Source: Pelagibacteraceae bacterium AG-390-A02
GTDB lineage: Bacteria > Pseudomonadota > Alphaproteobacteria > Pelagibacterales > Pelagibacteraceae
Assembly: GCA_003278165.1 (NCBI GenBank)
Contig: QCGU01000010.1
Coordinates: 1-39,922, forward strand
Direction of reading: 5' to 3'
DNA length: 39,922 nt
Every line of letters begins with the position of its first letter. Positions within the stretch are counted from its first letter, which is position 1. A program made the position numbers and the translations under genes. The notes below the pieces were generated by a model, which saw nothing but the letters and a program-made list of their open reading frames with translations, was not told the origin of the DNA and did no database searches. Below, one piece after another: positions 27,921 through 36,985 of this stretch.

Positions 27921-28887
27921 GAATTATTACAGCTGGGCCTAAAATTTTTCTTCCCTCTAGATCTTGATGCGCTTTAACAACTTCTTCTAATTTATACTTT
28001 TTAAAAATTTTAATTTTAACTTTACCAGAGCTAATTTTTTCAAACATTGTTTTTGAAGCTTCATTTAATTCTTCTCTAGTTGAAAGATATTGTTGCATTG
28101 ATGGTCTTACCAGGTAAAGACCTTTTGGTTGAATAACTTTTGGTACATTAATTTCTGATAATGGGCCAGATGCATTTCCAAAAGAAACCATCATTCCTCT
28201 TATTGCTAAACATTCAATTGATCCATCTAATGTATCTTTGCCAACACCATCGTAGACAACAGGAACTCCCTTGCCGTTTGTAATTTCTAAAACTTTTTTT
28301 GCAAAATCTTCTTTATTGTAATTGATTACATGATCATAACCATTTTCTTTTGCAATGTTCACTTTTTCATCTGATCCAACTGTACCTATAACAGTGCAGC
28401 CCAAACTTTTAGCCCATTGCCCAAAAATTTGACCAACACCACCAGCCGCTGCGTGAAATAATATTGTTTCACCTGATTTAACCGGATAAGTTTTGTGTAA
28501 AAGATAAAAAGTTGTTAATCCTTTTGTCATTAAAGTTGCTGCTATTTCAAGATCAATACCATATGGTACTTTTACTAAATTCTTAGTAGGATAATTTCTA
28601 TGAGAGGAATAAGAACCTAAAGGAATACCTGCATAAGAAATTTTATCACCAACTTTAAAGTCTTTTACATTTTCACCAACCTCAGTAATAACTCCAGCAC
28701 CTTCCAAACCTAATCCAATAGGTAGTTTTAATGGGTACAAACCTGATCTATGGTAAGTGTCAATATAGTTAAGACCAATTGCTTTTTGCTCAATAGTTAC
28801 TTGATCTGGACCAGGCTTATCTAAAGATATATCCTTAACTTCTAAAACTTCAGGTCCACCGGTTTTATTAATTTCTACAGCTTTCAT
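27913..28887 (-). CDS. qor: NADPH:quinone oxidoreductase, zeta-crystallin type
   Basis: This 324-residue zinc-independent medium-chain dehydrogenase has the GroES-like N-terminal domain (GPDQVTIEQKAIGLNYIDTYHRSG) and the quinone reductase pattern GLGLEGAGVI. The NADPH fold motif is HAAAGGVGQIFGQWAK (about residues 145-160). It probably reduces quinones or enones. It sits 3 nt after pirin on the same strand and is likely co-transcribed. The exact substrate cannot be deduced. Confidence 0.92.
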   Translation of the reverse strand: MKAVEINKTGGPEVLEVKDISLDKPGPDQVTIEQKAIGLNYIDTYHRSGLYPLKLPIGLGLEGAGVITEVGENVKDFKVGDKISYAGIPLGSYSSHRNYPTKNLVKVPYGIDLEIAATLMTKGLTTFYLLHKTYPVKSGETILFHAAAGGVGQIFGQWAKSLGCTVIGTVGSDEKVNIAKENGYDHVINYNKEDFAKKVLEITNGKGVPVVYDGVGKDTLDGSIECLAIRGMMVSFGNASGPLSEINVPKVIQPKGLYLVRPSMQQYLSTREELNEASKTMFEKISSGKVKIKIFKKYKLEEVVKAHQDLEGRKILGPAVIIPS

Positions 28888-28890
28888 AAT

Positions 28891-29733
28891 TTATTTTACA
28901 AACGTACCATTATGATAATCTTGAACTGCTTGCAAGATTTCTGCTTTAGTATTCATTACAAAAGGTCCGCCTCTAGCTATTTCCTCATTTATTGGCTTTC
29001 CAGATATTACAAGAAATTTAGTATTTGTTTTTGCTTTCACTTTAAGCTCTTTACCTTTAGTTAATAATATCAAAGTACTATTTTTAACATCATCATGCTT
29101 TTCAGTACCAATTTCGATTTCACCATCAATTAGATAAATAAATGTATTATGCGTTGACGGAATATTAAAATTAAATTCTTTATCTTTATTTAACTCAACA
29201 TCAAAATAAACTGGTTCAACGTTGTGACCTTTTACTGGTCCTTCAGCTTCTTCAAATTTTCCAGCTATGACTTTTACTTGTTTTTCATCATCTTTATGAA
29301 CACTCATTTTGTCTGCATCAATATAAATGTATTCAGGCTTACTCATTTTTAATTTAGCAGGCATGTTAATCCATAATTGAAAGCCATGAAGTCTACCTTC
29401 TTTCATTGCAGGCATCTCTGAATGAATAATTCCACTTCCTGTTTTCATCCACTGAACATCTCCTGCTGTCATTCTTCCTTCACCACCTGTACTATCTTTA
29501 TGCTCAAAATCTCCAGCCAACATATAAGTAACAGTTTCAATTCCCCGATGCGGGTGAGGGGGAAAACCAGCAATATAATCTTCACTATTTTCAGATCCAA
29601 ATTCGTCTAACATTAAGAAAGGATCAAAGTAATTTGGTTCAACACCAATACTTCTTTTTAATTTTACTCCCGCTCCATCCGAAGCAGGGATAGGGTCAAC
29701 AATTTTGCTTACTTCTATATTTAAATTAGTCAT
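28891..29733 (-). CDS. Pirin family protein
   Basis: This 280-residue double-cupin protein has a metal-binding region in GFPPHPHRGIETVTYMLAG and HKDSTGGEGRMTAGDVQWM. The GSGIIHSEMP segment supplies further His/Glu ligands. C-terminal RGGPFVMNTKAEILQA is the pirin signature. Bacterial pirins include quercetinases and enzyme partners; the role here is not set by sequence. It leads an operon with qor. A candidate minus-strand promoter lies at 29760-29788. Confidence 0.93.
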   Translation of the reverse strand: MTNLNIEVSKIVDPIPASDGAGVKLKRSIGVEPNYFDPFLMLDEFGSENSEDYIAGFPPHPHRGIETVTYMLAGDFEHKDSTGGEGRMTAGDVQWMKTGSGIIHSEMPAMKEGRLHGFQLWINMPAKLKMSKPEYIYIDADKMSVHKDDEKQVKVIAGKFEEAEGPVKGHNVEPVYFDVELNKDKEFNFNIPSTHNTFIYLIDGEIEIGTEKHDDVKNSTLILLTKGKELKVKAKTNTKFLVISGKPINEEIARGGPFVMNTKAEILQAVQDYHNGTFVK

Positions 29734-29759
29734 TTACATGAATTAATAATTAAATTGCA

Positions 29760-29788
29760 AAATACAACAATGATTATTCTTTTGACAA
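29760..29788 (-). promoter_or_regulatory. Candidate promoter of the pirin-qor operon
   Basis: On the minus strand TTGTCA (29783-29788) is followed after 17 nt by GTATTT (29760-29765), about 20 nt before the likely transcript start and pirin. The -10 match is weak. The -35 overlaps the plus-strand TTGACA on the same bases, so the two promoters would be divergent and share their -35 site. Confidence 0.35.
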
Positions 29789-29810
29789 TTCATTTTATTC
29801 ATGGTGATAT
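29782..29810 (+). promoter_or_regulatory. Promoter of the SAM-II/SAM-V leader
   Basis: A perfect TTGACA (29782-29787) is followed by 17 nt and TGATAT (29805-29810). The -10 is imperfect, but the predicted start near 29817 coincides with the first base of the SAM-II P1 helix, which supports it. Confidence 0.65.
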
Positions 29811-29816
29811 TGGTTT

Positions 29817-29866
29817 GCGCCGATTTAAGTTAAATTGCGGGCGCTTAAAAAATCCAGCTAAAGCGA
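29817..29866 (+). promoter_or_regulatory. SAM-II riboswitch aptamer
   Basis: The segment follows the SAM-II layout as I remember it from the marine metX aptamer. P1 is GCGCC (29817-29821) with GGCGC (29840-29844). The loop contains the conserved GATTTAA (29822-29828) and ATTGC. An A-rich linker TTAAAAAAT follows, and then the conserved AGCTAAAG (29856-29863), which folds back as the pseudoknot; TTGC (29835-29838) can pair with GCGA (29863-29866). The aptamer binds S-adenosylmethionine. The 3' strand of the pseudoknot is shared with an antiterminator, so ligand binding should favour termination at 29873-29902. The assignment rests on motif recall, not on a covariance search. Confidence 0.85.
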
Positions 29867-29890
29867 CGTATCAACCACCGCTTCAGCTGG
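29854..29890 (+). promoter_or_regulatory. Antiterminator of the SAM-II expression platform
   Basis: Bases 29854-29865 (CCAGCTAAAGCG) can pair with 29879-29890 (CGCTTCAGCTGG), 11 of 12 positions. The left strand is the SAM-II core and the right strand is part of the terminator hairpin, so the structures exclude each other. Without SAM this stem would form and allow read-through. Confidence 0.7.
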
Positions 29891-29902
29891 TGGTTTTTTT
29901 TT
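29873..29902 (+). terminator. SAM-dependent intrinsic terminator after the SAM-II aptamer
   Basis: AACCACC (29873-29879) pairs with GGTGGTT (29889-29895) around a nine-base loop, followed by a run of nine T (29894-29902). The hairpin competes with the antiterminator. Predicted effect: high SAM stops transcription after about 85 nt. Confidence 0.85.
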
Positions 29903-29918
29903 GAGCTCCTCAAAATTG

Positions 29919-29977
29919 AACCGGGTATTTGAACCATATTGTGCACCCTGCATTTTGCTAAAGCACTAAAAAGGAGA
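29919..29977 (+). promoter_or_regulatory. SAM-V riboswitch aptamer with Shine-Dalgarno sequence
   Basis: This second aptamer shares the SAM-II-like core. P1 is GGGT (29923-29926) with ACCC (29945-29948). The loop is ATTTGAACC (29927-29935). The pseudoknot forms from GTGC (29941-29944) with GCAC (29963-29966), inside GCTAAAGCAC (29957-29966). AAGGAG, a Shine-Dalgarno sequence, follows at 29971-29976. SAM-V RNAs are known from SAR11 and other marine bacteria, where they block translation by hiding the ribosome site, and tandem SAM-II/SAM-V leaders have been described. Here no plausible start codon follows: the first ATG, GTG or TTG downstream is a TTG at 30005 that opens only 13 codons. Confidence 0.8.
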
Positions 29978-30026
29978 AAAGGGTTTTTATTCTGACCCTC
30001 TTAGTTGGTTTCAAACTCTTTTCTCC
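29968..30026 (-). terminator. Long hairpin after the haloacid dehalogenase gene; also hides the SAM-V ribosome site
   Basis: GGAGAAAAGGGTTT (29973-29986) pairs with AAACTCTTTTCTCC (30013-30026) over 14 positions with one G-U, around a 26-base loop. On the minus strand it begins 4 nt after the dehalogenase stop and ends in five T, so it may be that gene's terminator, though the T run is short. On the plus strand the left arm contains the GGAG of the SAM-V element, so the same hairpin would mask it. Confidence 0.5.
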
Positions 30027-30029
30027 AAT

Positions 30030-30698
30030 TTAAATTTCTAAATTAGTTAAAAGATATTTTAAGTTTTTGATTTCTAATTTTGGTTGGTAGTCAAGATTGT
30101 CAAATATATTATTATTTCTGTTCACCCAAATAGAATTGTAACCATAATTTCCACCACCAGAAACGTCCCAGGTATTTGAACTTAAAAAAACAACTTCTTT
30201 TTTTTGAATTTTATATTTCTTTATTGGAATATCGTAAACTTTGGAGTGTGGTTTATAAATTCCAACTTCTTCAATTGAAAAAATATCATCAAATAAATTC
30301 TCTAAGTTATTTCTCTTAACCAATTCATTAAGAAGGGAAGGAGTACCATTCGAAAGAATTGCTAGTTTTAAATTTTTTTCTTTAAGTGATTTTAAAACTT
30401 CAGGAACTTCGCTGAAGGGAGAAAGAACTTTATAAAGATCTAATAACTCATTTCTCATTGAAGAGTCTATCTCATAAACTTTCATTGATTTATCCAAACT
30501 GTCTTCTGTTACTTGCCAAAAATCCTTATGACGTTTCATTAAACTTCTTAGCCAAGTATATTCTAATTGTGTAGTTCTCCAATGATTAGCAAAACCTTTC
30601 CACTTATCACCTATTTTATCTTTACATTTTTCAGCTGCTGAATTGACATCAAATAAAGTTCCGTAAGCATCAAAAATTATTGCTTTAATATTTTTCAT
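30030..30698 (-). CDS. (S)-2-haloacid dehalogenase (HAD type II)
   Basis: This 222-residue enzyme carries the residues that set haloacid dehalogenases apart from other HAD proteins. Asp10 in FDAYGTLFDV is the nucleophile, with Thr14. Arg41 (HWRTTQLEYTWLRSLM) is the halide-side residue. Ser116-Asn117 (LSNGTP), Lys149 (IYKPHSKVY), and Ser173, Asn175 and Asp178 (FLSSNTWD) complete the site; the spacing fits the L-DEX enzymes with a 2-residue shift after Arg41. It would hydrolyse short 2-haloalkanoic acids to 2-hydroxy acids. It lies on the strand opposite to the SAM riboswitch, right behind it, and is divergent from rsmE. Confidence 0.88.
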   Translation of the reverse strand: MKNIKAIIFDAYGTLFDVNSAAEKCKDKIGDKWKGFANHWRTTQLEYTWLRSLMKRHKDFWQVTEDSLDKSMKVYEIDSSMRNELLDLYKVLSPFSEVPEVLKSLKEKNLKLAILSNGTPSLLNELVKRNNLENLFDDIFSIEEVGIYKPHSKVYDIPIKKYKIQKKEVVFLSSNTWDVSGGGNYGYNSIWVNRNNNIFDNLDYQPKLEIKNLKYLLTNLEI

Positions 30699-30714
30699 AA
30701 ACTAACTTATCAAT

Positions 30715-31413
30715 ATGAGTAACATTAGATTATTTTATTCAAAAAGTTTATCTCTTAATTTGACTGACAAACTTGATAAATCTCAGTCTCATTATGTTTC
30801 TAAAGTTATGAGAATTCAAGAGAATGAAGTTTTTTCTTTATTTAATAATAGTGGAGAATGGGAGGCAAAAATTTTAAACATATCAAAAAGTATAGTTGAG
30901 TTTAATGTTACTAAGCAATTAAGACAAAAAGAAAATCCTAAAGAATTATGGTTGGCATTTTCTCCAATTAAATCCAATTACTTTAATTTTATGATTCAAA
31001 AAGCTACGGAGCTTGGTGTAACTAAGTTTTTACCAGTCATCTTTGAAAGAACAATTGTTAGAAAAATAAATATAGAGAGATTGAAAAAAGTAATTATAGA
31101 AGCTGCTGAACAATCAAATAGAATTACTGTTCCAATAATTGAAGAGCCTCAGAAATTAAAAAATTTTTTAAGTAATGATTTGGATTTAATATTTACTGAT
31201 CTCAATACTGCTAATACAAAAATTGATCTTACAAAGTTAACAACTAAACCCACTTGCGTAATCATAGGGCCTGAAGGAGATTTTTCTGAGGAGGAGAGGG
31301 AAGAGATTCTTAAATTTAACGGTGTTCAGCCTATTAAAATCAATGAAAACATATTGAGATCTGAAACGGCAGTAATTTCTGCTCTATCGATCATAAACTA
31401 CGCCATTAACTGA
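30715..31413 (+). CDS. rsmE: 16S rRNA (uracil-1498-N3)-methyltransferase
   Basis: This 232-residue SPOUT-type methyltransferase starts MSNIRLFYSKSLSLN. It has QSHYVSKVMR, FSPIKSNYFNFMIQKATELGV, the SAM knot motif IGPEGDFSEEE and ENILRSETAVISALSI. It methylates U1498 of 16S rRNA with SAM. It starts 17 nt from the divergent dehalogenase start, so its promoter must overlap that gene or its transcript must come from upstream. Confidence 0.96.
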   Translation: MSNIRLFYSKSLSLNLTDKLDKSQSHYVSKVMRIQENEVFSLFNNSGEWEAKILNISKSIVEFNVTKQLRQKENPKELWLAFSPIKSNYFNFMIQKATELGVTKFLPVIFERTIVRKINIERLKKVIIEAAEQSNRITVPIIEEPQKLKNFLSNDLDLIFTDLNTANTKIDLTKLTTKPTCVIIGPEGDFSEEEREEILKFNGVQPIKINENILRSETAVISALSIINYAIN

Positions 31414-31474
31414 TATTTTGTCGCTAAAAGTAAAAGTGTATTTTTTTAAAAGACGCTCTATATAGGGTAAAAAA

Positions 31475-33926
<2,452 letters not shown>

Positions 33927-33959
33927 ATTTAGCAAATAAGATTTTTTAACTTTAAATTA

Positions 33960-34871
33960 ATGATTAAGTCTAAATTAAAAAATAGAAACTTATCTCAAGA
34001 AGACGCTATTAATTTATCTGAATTATTTAAATTAATGAAACCAAGAGTAATGTCTTTGGTTATCTTTACATGTGCAGTTGGATTATTAATGTCCCCTAAT
34101 ATAATTCCAACAAAAGATGCAATCATAGGAATAATTTTAGTTTCAATTGGAGCAGGAGCGGCTGGAGCTTTAAACATGTGGTATGAGTCTGATCTTGATG
34201 CACTAATGACACGAACTTGTCTTAGACCAATACCCACAGGCAAAGTAAACAAAAATCAAGCTCTAGTTTTTGGAATTTCTCTTTCAATTTTTTCTGTAAT
34301 CGCGCTCGATTTTTACTCAAATAGAATATCAGCTGCTTTATTGTTGTTTACTATTTTGTTCTATGTTTTTGTGTATACGATTTGGTTAAAGAGAAAAACT
34401 CCTCAAAATATTGTTATTGGGGGTGCTGCAGGAGCATTACCACCTGTTATTGGCTGGACTATAGCCACTAACTCTCTTTCATTGGAGCCACTTACTTTCT
34501 TTCTAATTATATTTTTTTGGACACCCTCTCATTTCTGGGCTTTAAGCTTATACAAATCTGATGACTATAAGAAAGCAAAAATACCAATGCTTCCACTTAC
34601 TAATGGTGTGGAGAGCACAAAATTAAATATATTTGTTTATTCACTTACGATGCTACCAGTCGTAATCTTACCATATGCTATCGGGTTCGTAGGTTTAGCA
34701 TTTTTAATACCATCCTTAATTTTGACAATTTACTATAATTATCTATGTTTCGAACTTTATAAGTTTAAGAAAAACAAATTTGATGCAAAAAAAGCAAAAA
34801 CAATATTTGGATATTCAATTTTATATTTATTTTTAATATTTGTTTTGTTCTTAATAGATAAAATTTTATGA
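33960..34871 (+). CDS. ctaB: Protoheme IX farnesyltransferase (heme O synthase)
   Basis: This 303-residue UbiA-superfamily protein has about eight to nine helices. The active-site segment NMWYESDLDALMTRTCLRP carries the prenyl-diphosphate Asp residues, and FWTPSHFWALSLYKSDDYKKA is the second conserved region. It makes heme O, precursor of heme A for the oxidase. It lies 33 nt after coxA and its stop overlaps the next small ORF in an ATGA arrangement. Confidence 0.96.
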   Translation: MIKSKLKNRNLSQEDAINLSELFKLMKPRVMSLVIFTCAVGLLMSPNIIPTKDAIIGIILVSIGAGAAGALNMWYESDLDALMTRTCLRPIPTGKVNKNQALVFGISLSIFSVIALDFYSNRISAALLLFTILFYVFVYTIWLKRKTPQNIVIGGAAGALPPVIGWTIATNSLSLEPLTFFLIIFFWTPSHFWALSLYKSDDYKKAKIPMLPLTNGVESTKLNIFVYSLTMLPVVILPYAIGFVGLAFLIPSLILTIYYNYLCFELYKFKKNKFDAKKAKTIFGYSILYLFLIFVLFLIDKIL

Positions 34872-34993
34872 TAACACCTGATAAAAAGACCAAGAAAAAA
34901 AATATAATCACTGCAATAGCAATTTTAGCTTTTATGGTTTTTTTATTTGTTTTTACTCTTTATAACGTCGGAGTATTTGATAGGCAGATATGA
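34868..34993 (+). CDS. Small single-helix protein in the CoxF position
   Basis: ATG 34868 to TGA 34993 encodes 41 residues, starting MITPDKKTKKKN, with one membrane helix (about residues 13-31) and ending GVFDRQI. It overlaps ctaB by 4 nt and ctaG by 4 nt, so it is squeezed exactly between two oxidase assembly genes. Many Alphaproteobacteria have a small CoxF-type membrane protein at this place. The role in oxidase assembly or stability is inferred from position only. The overlaps on both sides argue strongly that it is translated. Confidence 0.75.
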   Translation: MITPDKKTKKKNIITAIAILAFMVFLFVFTLYNVGVFDRQI

Positions 34994-35523
34994 TGAAAGG
35001 CAAAACATTAACCCCAATATTGTTAGCAGGAATTTTTGTTCTGATGTTAGGTTTGTCATTTGCTGCAGTGCCTTTGTACGATTTATTTTGCAGGGTAACT
35101 GGATTTGGAGGAACTACACAGGTTTCAAAAGAAGCTCCAGATGTAGTGTTGGATAAAGTTGTAAGTGTTAGATTTGATACAAATGTAAACAATCTAGAAT
35201 GGGATTTTAAAGCAAAATCAAATGTAATTGATGTTAAAGTTGGCCAGGTTAACAGAATTGAGTTCGAGGTAGAAAACTATGGTGATGACACTACTTTTGG
35301 AGTAGCAAGCTTCAATGTTTCACCCGCTAGTTTTGGAAAATATTATAGTAAATTAGGATGTTTTTGCTTTGAAAAACAAGAGTTAAAGGCCGGAGAGAAG
35401 GCTACTTACGTTATGACTTTTTATTTAGATCCTGAACTAGTAAATGATCCAACAACAAAAAATCTACAAGATGTAACTATGTCGTACACTTTTTTCTCGA
35501 CAGATTACTATAAACAATCATAA
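34990..35523 (+). CDS. ctaG: Cytochrome c oxidase copper chaperone CtaG/Cox11
   Basis: This 177-residue protein has one N-terminal membrane helix and a periplasmic copper-binding domain. Typical elements are PLYDLFCRVTGFGGTTQ, then NVSPASFGKYYSKLGCFCFEKQ, whose CxC pair binds Cu(I), then PVFFYLDPEL-like MTFYLDPELV and TMSYTFF. It delivers copper to the CuB site of subunit I. The start is ATG 34990 (an ATGATG pair), overlapping the small ORF. Confidence 0.97.
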   Translation: MMKGKTLTPILLAGIFVLMLGLSFAAVPLYDLFCRVTGFGGTTQVSKEAPDVVLDKVVSVRFDTNVNNLEWDFKAKSNVIDVKVGQVNRIEFEVENYGDDTTFGVASFNVSPASFGKYYSKLGCFCFEKQELKAGEKATYVMTFYLDPELVNDPTTKNLQDVTMSYTFFSTDYYKQS

Positions 35524-35532
35524 TCACGAAAA

Positions 35533-36321
35533 ATGTCAGCAGAAAAAAAACACGATTACCACTTAGTTGATCCAAGCCCTTGGCCAATTTATACATCATT
35601 TGCATGCTTAGTATTAGCCGTAGGTACAATTTTTTATATGCATAACGATGTTTCCTGGGGAATGTATCTAGGTTTAGCGTTATTAATTTATGGCGCTTAC
35701 ATGTGGTTCAGGGATGTAGTTATTGAAGCTGAGCATCAAGGTCATCATACACCAGTTGTTCAAATTCATCATAGATATGGAATGACTTTATTCATTGCTT
35801 CAGAGGTAATGTTCTTTGTTGCCTGGTTCTGGGCATACTTTGATATAAGCTTGTTTCCAAATGAATTTGTTGGAAATGTTTGGCCTCCACAAGATATAGA
35901 AACTTTTGATCCATGGGATATTCCGTTAATAAATACACTGGTTTTATTATTATCAGGCACTACAGTAACCTGGGCTCATCATTCATTATTAGAAGACGAT
36001 AGAAAGGGATTTATTCAAGGATTAACAGCAACTGTTGCTTTAGGTTTCTTTTTTACTTTATTACAAGCTTACGAATATCATCATGCTACATTCGATTATT
36101 CGGGACATATTTATGGTGCAGTATTTTATATGGCAACAGGTTTTCATGGTTTCCACGTAATTGTTGGAACAATCTTTCTTGCTGTTTGTTTGTGGAGAGG
36201 AAGATTAGGTCACTTTACTAAAGATCACCACTTTGGTTTTGAGGCAGCTGCTTGGTACTGGCACTTTGTTGATGTTGTTTGGTTATTCTTGTTTGCAGCT
36301 ATTTACGTCTGGGGAAGTTAA
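35533..36321 (+). CDS. coxC: Cytochrome c oxidase subunit III
   Basis: This 262-residue protein has seven hydrophobic segments. It contains HDYHLVDPSPWPI at the start, GMTLFIASEVMFFVAWFWAY, LLLSGTTVTWAHHSLL, GATGFHG-type MATGFHGFHVIVGTIFL and AWYWHFVDVVWLFLF. It is a core structural subunit of aa3 oxidase. It starts 9 nt after ctaG. Confidence 0.98.
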   Translation: MSAEKKHDYHLVDPSPWPIYTSFACLVLAVGTIFYMHNDVSWGMYLGLALLIYGAYMWFRDVVIEAEHQGHHTPVVQIHHRYGMTLFIASEVMFFVAWFWAYFDISLFPNEFVGNVWPPQDIETFDPWDIPLINTLVLLLSGTTVTWAHHSLLEDDRKGFIQGLTATVALGFFFTLLQAYEYHHATFDYSGHIYGAVFYMATGFHGFHVIVGTIFLAVCLWRGRLGHFTKDHHFGFEAAAWYWHFVDVVWLFLFAAIYVWGS

Positions 36322-36331
36322 TATTTAATCC

Positions 36332-36985
36332 TTGAAGAATAAGCTTCTATTTTCAGTTTTTGTTTATTTTATAATTCTAGTTTTATTATCATTAGGTTTT
36401 TGGCAACTGTATAGATTGAGTTGGAAATTAGATCTAATCAATCAAATTGAAAACTCTTTAAAAGTTGAACCTATCGAACTTCAAAATGTAGAAAAAAAAA
36501 ATTACTTAAGAATAAAAACAACAGGACAAATTGATTTTGAAAAACAAATTTATCTTTATAATCTTAATGAATCAGGCAAACCTGGATTTGAAGTTATTAA
36601 CCCAATTAAAATAGGAAAAGAAGATTATTTAATTAATAGAGGTTGGATATCTTTTGATAAAAAAAATAAACCCGAGATAAATATCATTGATCAAAAAAAT
36701 ATCATTGGTACTTTAATGCTTCAATCAAAATCAAGCTCTTTCAAACCCAAGAATGAGATTGATAAAAATTATTGGTTTACACTAGATCGAAAAGATATTT
36801 TAAAATTTACAGGAAAAAATTTTTCAAAATATATAATTTATTTAAATGGTGATTATGAAAACCCAAGGCCCAAAGTCATTACTGCTAAAATTTCAAACAA
36901 TCACAAAAAGTACGCAATTACTTGGTTTTCGATGGCGATTTCAATCCTTTTAATATATTTATATTTTAGAAAAAAAAATTATTAA
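36332..36985 (+). CDS. SURF1 family oxidase assembly protein
   Basis: This 217-residue protein has a helix at each end (about 7-22 and 196-212), as in SURF1. It has SLGFWQLYRLSWKLDLI, the conserved GFEVINPI and LINRGWI segments and TWFSMAISILLIYLY. It helps insert heme A into subunit I. The start is TTG at 36332, which gives the natural N-terminus; there is no ATG nearby. thrC begins directly after its stop. Confidence 0.92.
   Translation: MKNKLLFSVFVYFIILVLLSLGFWQLYRLSWKLDLINQIENSLKVEPIELQNVEKKNYLRIKTTGQIDFEKQIYLYNLNESGKPGFEVINPIKIGKEDYLINRGWISFDKKNKPEINIIDQKNIIGTLMLQSKSSSFKPKNEIDKNYWFTLDRKDILKFTGKNFSKYIIYLNGDYENPRPKVITAKISNNHKKYAITWFSMAISILLIYLYFRKKNY

Noticed and set aside
29921..29937. 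On the minus strand GGTTCAAATACCC resembles a tRNA T-arm.
   Set aside because: No matching five-pair T-stem, acceptor stem or anticodon arm is found around it; the bases are explained by the SAM-V P1 and loop.
29817..30026. Possible tmRNA, 6S or SRP RNA in the gene-free stretch.
   Set aside because: No tag-coding sequence, no CCA-ended acceptor and no SRP tetraloop motif; the terminator near 29900 splits the region, and SAM-II/SAM-V cores fit far better.
34947..35192. Two overlapping ORFs of 69 and 79 codons at the start of ctaG.
   Set aside because: They overlap ctaG, whose Cox11 motifs are unambiguous, and show no features of their own.
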